A stretch of DNA of 64,000 nt from DASZFV01 sp035549075 (GTDB taxonomy: Bacteria > Myxococcota_A > Polyangia > Fen-1088). The position numbers were made by a program, and so were the translations under genes. The stretch's first letter is position 1. Each line of letters opens with the position of its first letter. Positions 33,731-41,586 of this stretch are shown here, one piece after another. The DNA is taken from positions 78,890 to 142,889 of the forward strand of contig DASZRT010000143.1 of NCBI GenBank assembly GCA_035549075.1, read 5' to 3'. The notes below the pieces were generated by a model. The model had not been told where the DNA came from. It worked only from the letters and a program-made list of their open reading frames with translations, and did no database searches.

Positions 33731-34405
33731 ATGAAGGCGACCCGTCTTTTCCTCGTGCGCCACGGGGCGACCAAGCTCACCGCCGAGGACCGGTTCTCGG
33801 GCGCCGTGGGCGTCGACCTGTCCGACGAAGGCCGCTCGCAGGCGGCGGCGCTCGCGCGGCGCCTCGCCGGCGAGAAGATCTCGGCGGTCTACGCGAGCCC
33901 GCTGTCGCGCACGCTCGAGACGGCTTCGATCCTCGCCGAGCCGCACGAGCTGCCGGTCGTCACGCGCGACGGCCTGCGCGAGATCAGCCACGGTCGCTGG
34001 GAGGGCCTCACGCGCAAGGAGGTCGAGCGCCGCTTCCCCGACGAGTACGCGGCGTGGGAGGCCGATCCGTTCACGTTCGCGCCGCTCGACGGCGAGTCGG
34101 GCGTGGGCGTGCTCGCGCGCGCGCTGCCCGTCATCCGCGAGGTCGTCGTCGCGCACGCGGGCACGAACGTGCTCGTCGTGTCCCACAAAGCGACGCTGCG
34201 CCTGTTGTTGTCGAGCCTTCTCGGGTTCGACGCGCGCGGGTACCGAGATCGCCTCGACCAGTCGCCCGCGTGCCTCAACGTCGTCGACTTCAAAGATCCG
34301 GTGCGCGCGCGCCTCATGCTCTTCAACGACGTGTCCCACTACCAAGACCAGCCTCGCCACGCGCGCGGAAACCTTTCGAAGTGGTGGGATCCGAAGCAAC
34401 GATGA
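33731..34405 (+). CDS. Histidine phosphatase family protein (GpmB/CobC-like)
   Basis: This 224-residue cytoplasmic histidine phosphatase has the RHG phospho-acceptor motif at residues 9-12 (LVRHGATK), an Arg pair in SPLSRTLETA, the acidic EISHGRWEG, and the second catalytic His in VVSHKATLRLLL. These match the broad-specificity phosphoglycerate mutase-like branch, with alpha-ribazole phosphatase or a phosphosugar phosphatase as possible activities. The substrate cannot be assigned. Its TGA overlaps an ATG at 34402 (ATGA) in the frame of the TonB-receptor gene, so the two may be translationally linked, though the receptor more likely starts at 34462. Confidence 0.9.
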   Translation: MKATRLFLVRHGATKLTAEDRFSGAVGVDLSDEGRSQAAALARRLAGEKISAVYASPLSRTLETASILAEPHELPVVTRDGLREISHGRWEGLTRKEVERRFPDEYAAWEADPFTFAPLDGESGVGVLARALPVIREVVVAHAGTNVLVVSHKATLRLLLSSLLGFDARGYRDRLDQSPACLNVVDFKDPVRARLMLFNDVSHYQDQPRHARGNLSKWWDPKQR

Positions 34406-34461
34406 CGGCGGGCAACCTGGCGGCGGGACGACGGGTCTCGTATGCATACGCGCGCTCGGTG

Positions 34462-37215
34462 ATGTCGCCTCGACGAACATCGTGGGTCCTCGTGGCGATC
34501 GCCCTCGCGTTCGCCGCGCCCGCGCGCGCGCAGAGCCTCGGCGACTCCATGCCGCGGCGGCGCGAGCAGGAGCCGGCGGCGCAGCCGAAGCTCACGAAGG
34601 CGCCGCAGCTCCTGCAGACCGTCGATCCCGAGTACCCGGCCGACGCGCTCGCCGGGAAGCTCTCGGCCGACGTCACGATGTTCGTCGACATCGACGCCAC
34701 GGGGCACGTCTCGAGGGTCGTGATCACGAAGCCCGCGGGCCACGGCTTCGACGAGGCGGCGCAAGCGGCCGTCATGAAGTACCTGTTCTCGCCCGCCGAG
34801 ATCGACGGCAAGCCCGGCGCGATCCGCATCGAGTACACGCTGCACTTCGTGCCCAAGGTCGTCCCCGTCGCGACGGACGTCGACGGCGGCGTCGACGGAG
34901 CTCCCGACGTCGACGGCGGCCCGATGAACGTCACCGACGGCGGCACGCCCGACGCGCAACCCGCGCCGCCGCCTCCCCCGCCGCCGCCTCCCGCATTGGT
35001 GGTCGCGCGCGGTCGCCTGCGCGCGAAGGGCCGCCGCGATCCGATCAGGGACGCCGAGGTCACCGTCATCGAGCGCCCCGCGAACGCGCCCGAGAAGCCC
35101 GGCGTCCTCGCGGCGACGACCGACGAAGAGGGACGCTTCGAGATCAAGGGCCAGCCCGGCGTCTCGCTGCGCGTGATCATCGCCGACCCGCAGCACGACC
35201 CGTGCATCCGCGACCTCGACGCCTCGAAGGTCAGCGCCGAGTCGCCCGCCGAGATCGAGTGCCTCGTCGCCAAGCGCGCCGGCGCGACCTACGAGACCAC
35301 CGTGCGCGCGCCGCCGCCCGCGCAGGCCGTCACGCGCTACACGCTCGCGAAGAGCGAGCTCACGACCGTGCCGGGCACGTTCGGCGATCCGTTGCGCGTC
35401 ATCCAGAACCTGCCGGGCGTCGCGCGTCCGCCCTTCGGCCTCGGCCTGCTCGTCATCCGCGGCGCCTCACCTGACGACTCGGGCATCTACGTCGAGGGTC
35501 AGAAGATCCCGATCCTGTATCACTTCCTGGTCGGGCCGTCGGTGCTCACGCCGCGGCTCATCGACCACATCGACTTCTACCCGGGCAACTTCGGCGTGAA
35601 GTACGGCCGCGTGACGGCCGGCATCGTCGACGTCGGCATCACGACCGATGCGACGCCGCACCTGCACGGCGAGGCCGACATCAACCTGCTCGACTCGTCG
35701 GCCTACGTCGAAGGGCCGCTCGCCAAGGGCTGGACGGGCTCGGTCTCGGCGCGCCGGTCGTACTACGACCTGTTGCTGCCGCTCGTCTTGCCGTCGAGCT
35801 CGACGACGGTCTCGCCCGTGTACTGGGACTACCAGGCCGGCGTGCACCGCGACTTCGCGGGCGGCCGCCTCGCCTTCTTCGCCTTCGGCAGCAACGACAG
35901 CCTCGAGATCATCTCGAAGAGCCCGTCGACGGGCAACCTGTCGCTCGGCACGTCGACGGGCTTCCACAAGGTGTTCGCGGTGTGGTCGGCGGCGGCGCAC
36001 GGCTGGGTCAACCGCCTGTCGCCGGCGTACGGCTACGAGAAGCTGACCTTCGGCGCCGGCGAGGTCGGCATCAACCAGTCACAGCACGAGCTGTCGCTGC
36101 GCGACGAGCTGTCGCGCCAGCTGCACAAGAAGCTCATCTGGCGCGTGGGCCTCGACGTCGACCAGACCTTCGACAACCTCTACGTGAACTTGCCGCTCGC
36201 GCAGAACACGCGCCTCTACGGCGATCAGATGCTCACGCCCCAGCAGACGACGATCCCGCTCGGCACGTTCGGCTCGGCGCTCTACACCGACGCGACGTAT
36301 GAGCCGGGCGGCGGCGTCACGCTGACGCCGGGCCTGCGCGGCGACTACTTTCGCTACGTCGGCCGCGATCGCTTCACGTGGGACCCACGCGTCGTCGCGC
36401 GCTGGAAGATCAACGACAAGCTCGCCCTCAAGGGCGGCGTCGGCATCTTCCACCAGATGCAGCAGCCGCAGCTCCTGAACGCTCAGTACGGCAACCCGTC
36501 GCTGCCGCCCATCTGGGCCGATCAGTACTCGGTGGGCTTCGTCCGCAACCTCACCGACAAGCTCACGCTCGACACGACCTTCTATTACGTGAGCCGCCAC
36601 AACGAGCCCGTGTCGGTCTCGGGCGGCTTCACGCCCGATGGGCGCGCGCGCTCGTACGGCATGGAGGTCATCCTCAAGCACGACTTCACCGAGCGGTTCT
36701 ACGGCTGGGTCGCCTACACGCTCTCGCGCTCGGAGCAGACGGTGTACTCGGTCAACGGCGCGTCGCTGGGCAACGGCGGCGACGGCGCGCTGCAAAACCC
36801 GAACGCGACGTCGAAGGTCACGTGGTACCCGACGGACTTCGACCAGACCCACAACCTCAACATGATCGCGAGCTACAACTGGGGGAAGTGGCGGCTCGGC
36901 GGCCGCTTCCGCCTCGTGACGGGCACGCCGACGACGCCCGTCCTCGAGGGCACGTACGACGCCGACATGGGCACGTACGCCTGCCCCAACGGCCCGACGA
37001 ACTCGGCGCGCAAGCCGACGTTCAACCAGCTCGACGGGCGGCTCGAGCGCAAGTGGACGTTCAACGCCTGGGAGCTCGGCGCCTACCTCGACGTGCAGAA
37101 CATCTACAACGCCAAGAACCCGGAGCTCACGGTGCCGGACTACCGCTGCCGCACTTCGCTTCAGGTCCAGGGCATCCCCTTCCTGCCGACCTTCGGCGTG
37201 CGAGGCATGTTCTGA
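34462..37215 (+). CDS. TonB-domain/TonB-dependent receptor fusion (cassette 1)
   Basis: This 917-residue outer-membrane protein has a signal peptide (ALAFAAPARAQ, cut at about residue 23). Residues 43-131 are a TonB C-terminal-like domain (VDPEYPADALAG, GHVSRVVITK, FSPAEIDGKPGAIR). A Pro stretch leads to a carboxypeptidase-regulatory-like beta domain at about 178-268 (ARGRLRAKGRRDPIRDAEVTV). The receptor plug follows from about 290 (VPGTFGDPLRVIQNLPGVAR, LVIRGASPDDSG), then a 22-strand-type barrel ending LPTFGVRGMF. Having the energy-transducer domain on the receptor itself is unusual. ATG 34402, overlapping the previous stop, would add 20 residues; 34462 gives a normal signal. The stop overlaps the next start (TGATG). 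The ligand is unknown. Confidence 0.87.
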   Translation: MSPRRTSWVLVAIALAFAAPARAQSLGDSMPRRREQEPAAQPKLTKAPQLLQTVDPEYPADALAGKLSADVTMFVDIDATGHVSRVVITKPAGHGFDEAAQAAVMKYLFSPAEIDGKPGAIRIEYTLHFVPKVVPVATDVDGGVDGAPDVDGGPMNVTDGGTPDAQPAPPPPPPPPPALVVARGRLRAKGRRDPIRDAEVTVIERPANAPEKPGVLAATTDEEGRFEIKGQPGVSLRVIIADPQHDPCIRDLDASKVSAESPAEIECLVAKRAGATYETTVRAPPPAQAVTRYTLAKSELTTVPGTFGDPLRVIQNLPGVARPPFGLGLLVIRGASPDDSGIYVEGQKIPILYHFLVGPSVLTPRLIDHIDFYPGNFGVKYGRVTAGIVDVGITTDATPHLHGEADINLLDSSAYVEGPLAKGWTGSVSARRSYYDLLLPLVLPSSSTTVSPVYWDYQAGVHRDFAGGRLAFFAFGSNDSLEIISKSPSTGNLSLGTSTGFHKVFAVWSAAAHGWVNRLSPAYGYEKLTFGAGEVGINQSQHELSLRDELSRQLHKKLIWRVGLDVDQTFDNLYVNLPLAQNTRLYGDQMLTPQQTTIPLGTFGSALYTDATYEPGGGVTLTPGLRGDYFRYVGRDRFTWDPRVVARWKINDKLALKGGVGIFHQMQQPQLLNAQYGNPSLPPIWADQYSVGFVRNLTDKLTLDTTFYYVSRHNEPVSVSGGFTPDGRARSYGMEVILKHDFTERFYGWVAYTLSRSEQTVYSVNGASLGNGGDGALQNPNATSKVTWYPTDFDQTHNLNMIASYNWGKWRLGGRFRLVTGTPTTPVLEGTYDADMGTYACPNGPTNSARKPTFNQLDGRLERKWTFNAWELGAYLDVQNIYNAKNPELTVPDYRCRTSLQVQGIPFLPTFGVRGMF

Positions 37216-38378
37216 TGGTGCGCGTGAAGGGATCTCGGTTCGCGGCGCTCGCGCTCGTCGTGCTCGGCGCCGGCTGCGGCAGCCTCCCCGACCCGACGAC
37301 GGTCAGGGACCTGCGCGTGCTCGCCGTCAAGGCCGAGCCCGCGGGGTTCCTCGTGCCGCCCGACGACGCGAAGTCGCTCACGACGACGGACGCGAAGCTC
37401 ACGGCGCTCGTCGTCGATCCGATGGGCCAAACCATGACGCTCGACGTGACGGCCGTCGGCTGCCCCGACTTCATCGACACGATCACGTCGGCGAGCGGCA
37501 AGGGCAGCAAGCTGTGCCCCGACGCCGCGACGACGAACGCGCTGCCGAAGCCGCTCGACACGCTGCTCGCGACGAGCGACCTGCCCGACTCGACGGCCAT
37601 GCCCATCGATTCGATGACGGGCTCGCCGATCGAGTACGGCCCGACGGCGACCTACGGCGTGAGCGCCGACAAGCTCGACGACTTCTTCTCGCTGGCGACG
37701 AAGAACGACCCGGTGCTCGACAGCGACACCTTCCGCCAGAGCGTCCAGTACAACCGCGACTTCGGCATGGACGCCATCGTCGGCTTCACGTTCGGCCTCG
37801 GCACCGAGCAGGCGACGGCGCTCAAGCGCATCGTCTATTGGCCGCTGCTGCCCGACGCCGACACCGCGAACGTCACGCCGCTCCAGCCCGACGATCCGCC
37901 GCGCAAGGACTGCCCCGACACGCAGGTCGCCAACCAGAACCCCGTGCTCACGCGCGTCGATCTCTACCGCCACCTCGTCGAGGGCAAGCCGACCGATCTC
38001 TACGCCGACGCCGTGCCGACGGTGTCGCTCTCGGCGAAGGACGAGCTCTACGTCGAGCCGGTGTGGGATCCAGCGTCGATCGAGAAGTACTACCTGCGCT
38101 CGAAGGACGGGAACACGGGCGCGATCACGACGCAGTGCCACCACGAGCAGCTGACGTTCAACTTCTTCGCGACGGCGGGCACGTTCTCGCCGGCCGATCG
38201 CACGAGCGAGCTGCCGCCTTTCCTCGACAAGGACAGCGTGCTGCGCACCGACAGCAAGTACGGAATGCCAGGCATCGCCGACGTGCCCGCGAGCGGGGTC
38301 GTCACGATCTGGGTCACCGCGCGCGACGAGCGCGCCGGGCAGACGTGGTCGAGCCGCACGATCAAGGTCGTGCCTTGA
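37215..38378 (+). CDS. Receptor-partner lipoprotein, unknown family (cassette 1)
   Basis: This 387-residue lipoprotein has its lipobox cysteine at residue 21 (LGAGC), followed by DPTTVRDLRVLAVKAEP. The same pattern (DPSTVVDLRVLAV) opens the protein downstream of the second TonB-receptor at 53493. The rest alternates beta-strand-like segments and has a few cysteines (VGCPDF, KLCPDA, KDCPDT). No enzyme motif is visible. The ATG at 37215 shares a base with the receptor's TGA (TGATG), implying coupled translation and a stoichiometric partner. A SusD-like or barrel-capping substrate-binding role is suggested by gene order only; it does not look like SusD itself. Confidence 0.8.
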   Translation: MVRVKGSRFAALALVVLGAGCGSLPDPTTVRDLRVLAVKAEPAGFLVPPDDAKSLTTTDAKLTALVVDPMGQTMTLDVTAVGCPDFIDTITSASGKGSKLCPDAATTNALPKPLDTLLATSDLPDSTAMPIDSMTGSPIEYGPTATYGVSADKLDDFFSLATKNDPVLDSDTFRQSVQYNRDFGMDAIVGFTFGLGTEQATALKRIVYWPLLPDADTANVTPLQPDDPPRKDCPDTQVANQNPVLTRVDLYRHLVEGKPTDLYADAVPTVSLSAKDELYVEPVWDPASIEKYYLRSKDGNTGAITTQCHHEQLTFNFFATAGTFSPADRTSELPPFLDKDSVLRTDSKYGMPGIADVPASGVVTIWVTARDERAGQTWSSRTIKVVP

Positions 38379-38461
38379 TGGCTTACGAGGCGATGAAAGC
38401 GAAGGCCAAACCGGCGTCCAAACCTCGCGCGAAGACGCGCGCCGGCAAGCAGCGCCGTTAA
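38378..38461 (+). CDS. Possible 27-residue basic peptide, coupled to cassette 1
   Basis: A 28-codon frame begins at ATG 38378, sharing one base with the lipoprotein's TGA (TGATG), the same arrangement as at the receptor/lipoprotein junction. It encodes 27 residues rich in Lys, Ala and Arg (AKAKPASKPRAK) and has no hydrophobic segment. Its TAA at 38459-38461 overlaps the stop of the convergent YkgJ gene. It may be a real coupled small protein or a chance frame, since high-GC DNA yields basic peptides easily. Cassette 2 has no obvious counterpart. Confidence 0.35.
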   Translation: MAYEAMKAKAKPASKPRAKTRAGKQRR

Positions 38462-38856
38462 CGAGCCGGCGTCCCGCGTTTCGGGAGCAGGTGCTTGATC
38501 TGTTCGTAATTGGGCGCGAGCTCGTGAAGGAGGTGCGTCGTCCTTCCGTTGGCCCTCAACCTCGCAACGATCTCGTGCTCGGGAACGTTTACGTTGTAGC
38601 CGCGAACGCACGTCATCATCGGGTCAGCGGCGTGGCCGAACAGCTTGCAGATGAGCGGCCTCGCCTCGTAAATGGTGCACCTCCCGCCTTGGTACAGCGG
38701 GCACGTGCCGTCGAGTGAAGCCGCCGGTTCGATGCCGTTTTCGGCGATGAACCGCTGAATCTTGCGAAATTCGTCGTCGGTGGCGGGCACGATGCCGCAA
38801 CAGTCGCCGCAGCCGTCGTCGCAGCGCATCGGAGGAATGACCCGCAGCTTCTTCAA
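38458..38856 (-). CDS. YkgJ-family cysteine-cluster protein
   Basis: This 132-residue protein belongs to the YkgJ/CxxCxxCC zinc- or iron-chelating family. Conserved cysteines are visible at C12, C16, C19 and C20 (RCDDGCGDCC), then in the family block TCPLYQGGRCTIYEARPLIC and in MTCVRGYN. It probably binds a metal or an Fe-S cluster; the physiological role of the family is not established. It is cytoplasmic, with no signal peptide. It diverges from the lipoprotein at 38969 and converges with TonB-receptor cassette 1, ending inside the possible small ORF. Confidence 0.85.
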   Translation of the reverse strand: MKKLRVIPPMRCDDGCGDCCGIVPATDDEFRKIQRFIAENGIEPAASLDGTCPLYQGGRCTIYEARPLICKLFGHAADPMMTCVRGYNVNVPEHEIVARLRANGRTTHLLHELAPNYEQIKHLLPKRGTPAR

Positions 38857-38968
38857 GGCGCTTCGCAGATTGACACGCTCGATCTCTCGCGGCCAAGCCT
38901 TCCGGTGCAGTCGCCCAGGGTCCCGTGCACTTGCAGGCGCCCGTCATCTGTGGTCAGTTCGGGCGCAA

Positions 38969-39916
38969 ATGAAGCCTCGCCGCCAAAGCATGTTGGTTCT
39001 CTCGTTTCTCCTCTCGATTGGCTGCAGCTCGGGCAGCGGAACCGGCAACACCGGCGGCACCGGCGGCACGACCAACCCGGGCGGCACCGGCGGCACGACG
39101 GGTCAGATGACGGGCGGCACGACCGGATCCACGGGCGGCACGACCGGCTCGTCGGGCGGCACCGGCGGCACCACCGCTTCCGGTGGCGTGACGGGCTCGG
39201 GCGGCTCGTCCGCGGGCGGTGCCGGCGGCACCCCGCAGGGCGGCACCGGCGGCACGACGGCTCATGATCCGTACACGTGCAGCCTCGTCATCGGCTTGTT
39301 CACGACGAGCCAGTGGTTCAACGGCACGAACCCGGGCGGCGCCAGCAAGACGTTCTTGCAGCAGCCCGGCATCGACGCCTCGAAGTGGGAGGGCAAGACG
39401 CAGAAGTACTCCTACGCCGAGAAGTGGGCCGATCCGACCAACAGCGTCTGGAGCGCCGCCGTCACGCAGCCGTGCGCGACGAACTCGACGACGCCCGATC
39501 GCGTCGTCTTCGTCGGCTTCAGCCCCTACGCGCCCGCGACCGATCAGGACTACGCGAAGTACCACCCGGGCGGCGCCGATCAGGCGAGCTGGGAAGCGAC
39601 GCTCAACTCGGTCATCTCGACCATCAAGATGAAGTTCCCGAGCGTGAAGGCGATCGACATCCTCACGATGGGTCGCGCGCCCAACAACATGCTCTGCTCC
39701 AACAACAACGACCCGGACACGATCATCCCGGCGTTCGAAGACGCGGCCTTCGAGGCCGTCGCCGCGGCGTCGAACGGCTTCGTCACGGTCGGCCCGAAGT
39801 ACTACGTTCCGGACTGCAACACGTCGTACATCTTCGCCAACGACAGCGATTACACGACGACGGGCGCGAACGCGCTCGCCGTGCAGATCGGCACGTACTA
39901 CGCCGCTCACCCGTAG
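38969..39916 (+). CDS. SGNH-like lipoprotein, possibly inactive
   Basis: This 315-residue lipoprotein has its lipobox cysteine at residue 19 (SIGC) and a Gly/Thr/Ser linker to about residue 95. The domain beginning TCSLVIGLFTTSQW has the alternating strand/helix pattern of an SGNH hydrolase. The C-terminal block NDSDYTTTGANALAVQIG resembles the block V Asp-x-x-His region but carries Tyr where the catalytic His is expected, and no GDS motif is seen near the start. It may be a non-catalytic relative or a different fold. ATG 38969 was chosen because it begins the lipoprotein signal. Confidence 0.55.
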   Translation: MKPRRQSMLVLSFLLSIGCSSGSGTGNTGGTGGTTNPGGTGGTTGQMTGGTTGSTGGTTGSSGGTGGTTASGGVTGSGGSSAGGAGGTPQGGTGGTTAHDPYTCSLVIGLFTTSQWFNGTNPGGASKTFLQQPGIDASKWEGKTQKYSYAEKWADPTNSVWSAAVTQPCATNSTTPDRVVFVGFSPYAPATDQDYAKYHPGGADQASWEATLNSVISTIKMKFPSVKAIDILTMGRAPNNMLCSNNNDPDTIIPAFEDAAFEAVAAASNGFVTVGPKYYVPDCNTSYIFANDSDYTTTGANALAVQIGTYYAAHP

Positions 39917-39930
39917 CGGGTGTCGGTTCG

Positions 39931-39956
39931 AGACGGCGGGACATCGCCCGCCGTCT
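39931..39956. terminator. Bidirectional hairpin terminator between convergent genes
   Basis: AGACGGCGGG and CCCGCCGTCT form a perfect 10-bp stem with a 6-base loop. The hairpin lies 14 bases past each of two convergent stops (39916 plus, 39970 minus). There is no run of T on either side, so it may be a GC-only or Rho-assisted terminator. Confidence 0.6.
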
Positions 39957-39969
39957 TCGGGACACTAGA

Positions 39970-41151
39970 CTAGCGGGCCGTGCAGGCGTTGATCGGGTTC
40001 GCGATCGGCGCGAGCGACTTCAGGTAGTCGGCGATCGCCGTCGCGTCCGACACGGTGATGACCGTGTTGGCGCGCATCGGCGAGCACAGCGGGTTGAGGA
40101 GCTGATCCTGCCCCGCGATGATCGCCGTGACGATGTCGCCAACCGACCAGGTCTTGATGCCGGTGGTGTCGGGCGTGAGGTTCGACGCCTGGAACATCAT
40201 CGTGCCGCCGTCGAACGCGATCGACGACGTCTTGCCGCCCTGGAACGCCTTGGTCTCGTCGATGTGCAGCGGCGAGGTCGTGCCCGTGTTGACGGTGTGG
40301 CAGGTGACGCAGAGGAGCGTCGCGAGGTACTTGCCGTTGCTGGCATCGGCTGAGGCGTCGGCGCCCGGCGACGGCAGCTTCGCCGGATCGGCCGGCGTCC
40401 ACTGCGGCGACGTCGGCTGCGTCGCGTACACGCCGGCGTTGGCCTTGACCTCGTGCGCGACCGCCTCGAGCGAGCGCAGGTACGCGACGATCGCCTGAGC
40501 GTCGGTGTCGGTGAGGTTCGCGTACTGGTAGTACGGCATGTTCGCGAACAGGTACGCCGGGGCGCCCGCATCGGCGCCGCCGTCGGCGCTCGAGCCCTCC
40601 GGATCCTTGCCCATGCGAAACGCGTCGATGATCTGCTGATCGCTCCAGCCCTTGAGCCCCGTGGCGTCGGGCGTGAGGTTCGGCGTGCTGAGGCAATCGC
40701 CGTTCGTGGCCGCCGTGCAATCGACGCCGCCGAACAGCTTGGTCGTGTCGATGGCGCCGCTCGCCTTCGGCGAGTGGCAATTCACGCAGCCGAGCACGCC
40801 CGTAAGATATTGGCCACGAGCCTGCTCCGCCGTCTGCGTGGGCGCGTCCGACGCATCGGAGGCGTCGGCGACGTCGGAAGGCGCGTCGGCGGAATCGACC
40901 GAGCCGTCGGTCGTCGATCCCCCGCTGCCCCCGCTGCCCCCGCTGCCCCCGCTGCCCCCGCTCGAACCGCCGGAGCCTCCGCTCGAGCCCCCAGAGCCGC
41001 CGGTCGAGCCACCCGAGCCAGCGCCCGCGTCGTTGCCACCTTTCGTGCTCGAGCTGCAGCCGAGGGGCGCGAGGACGAGCGTCGCGATCATCCCGAGCCC
41101 AGCGAACGAAAGCCCGCGTGAAGAAGATCTACGGTCAGATGTTTTCGGCAT
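39970..41151 (-). CDS. Diheme c-type cytochrome lipoprotein
   Basis: This 393-residue lipoprotein has its lipobox cysteine at residue 32 (LAPLGC). A Gly/Ser linker at about 38-80 is encoded partly by a perfect 9-bp tandem repeat, followed by an Asp/Ala-rich stretch. Two cytochrome c domains follow, with CVNCH and CVTCH heme motifs. Each has downstream phrases typical of class I diheme cytochromes (TPNLTPDATGLKGWSD, ASNLTPDTTGIKTWS, with a Met axial ligand likely in the MG/MRAN regions). The internal repeat suggests domain duplication. It resembles the diheme cytochrome subunits of alcohol/aldehyde dehydrogenases. It diverges from the di-heme oxidoreductase across 435 bp. Confidence 0.82.
   Translation of the reverse strand: MPKTSDRRSSSRGLSFAGLGMIATLVLAPLGCSSSTKGGNDAGAGSGGSTGGSGGSSGGSGGSSGGSGGSGGSGGSGGSTTDGSVDSADAPSDVADASDASDAPTQTAEQARGQYLTGVLGCVNCHSPKASGAIDTTKLFGGVDCTAATNGDCLSTPNLTPDATGLKGWSDQQIIDAFRMGKDPEGSSADGGADAGAPAYLFANMPYYQYANLTDTDAQAIVAYLRSLEAVAHEVKANAGVYATQPTSPQWTPADPAKLPSPGADASADASNGKYLATLLCVTCHTVNTGTTSPLHIDETKAFQGGKTSSIAFDGGTMMFQASNLTPDTTGIKTWSVGDIVTAIIAGQDQLLNPLCSPMRANTVITVSDATAIADYLKSLAPIANPINACTAR
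40924..40959. repeat. Perfect 9-bp tandem repeat (x4) in a lipoprotein linker
   Basis: GCTGCCCCC is repeated four times without a mismatch and is preceded by part of a fifth unit. Read on the minus strand it encodes Gly-Gly-Ser-type triplets in the linker of the diheme lipoprotein. Because the unit is a multiple of three, slippage would change linker length without breaking the frame. Confidence 0.9.
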
Positions 41152-41586
41152 CGCGGCTGACCGTAGACCAAATTCCTTCAATGGGCCCAATACAAATGAC
41201 TCGCGTCGGCGCTTACATCGGCTGGCCACGCCCGCACCGCACCCACATGTCGGGCTCACGCCGCGAGCGGCGTCACACAAAGTTCCGGTTTTGATCTTCG
41301 GGTTCTGCTGACTTAGTCGCGATCGGCTCGAACGATCAGCGCGCCAAGTTGGCTTGACCGCTGCATTCTTCCCACACCGGATGCAACAGAACGCACACGT
41401 CCTCCATTGTGGAGTAGTGGGGGGCGGAGTAGCTTTTCGTTTGGGCGAAGCGCCTCTCGCGAGGAGGCGCTTCGGCTCGATCTACTCGCCGCCTGGGCCG
41501 CCACCGTAGTTATTCGGGCACTGAGCCGAACCGATCGCAGCGTGGTCCATCCACGCCCGGCAATCGACGACACAGGAGGAGTCACG
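41152..41586. other. 435-bp divergent intergenic region with leader hairpin
   Basis: This region lies between the diheme lipoprotein (minus) and the di-heme oxidoreductase (plus). It includes an inverted repeat at 41446-41456/41464-41474 (CGAAGCGCCTC with its complement, 7-base loop), about 110 bp before the oxidoreductase ATG. A smaller CTCCA-TTG-TGGAG hairpin lies at 41402-41414. A ribosome site (GGAGGAG) precedes the start. The hairpins might regulate transcription or mRNA stability. No RNA gene or ORF is supported. Confidence 0.4.

Noticed and set aside
34402..34461. ATG 34402 as receptor start, overlapping the phosphatase stop
   Set aside because: It is possible by coupling, but it adds a 20-residue charged stretch before an otherwise normal signal peptide, so 34462 was preferred.
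32678..34480. 600-residue frame for the D-2-hydroxyacid dehydrogenase
   Set aside because: Upstream of GTG 33652 it is antisense to the histidine phosphatase and unlike the family.
37127..37606. 159-residue minus frame opposite cassette 1 lipoprotein
   Set aside because: No ribosome site, no domain, and full overlap with a supported lipoprotein gene.
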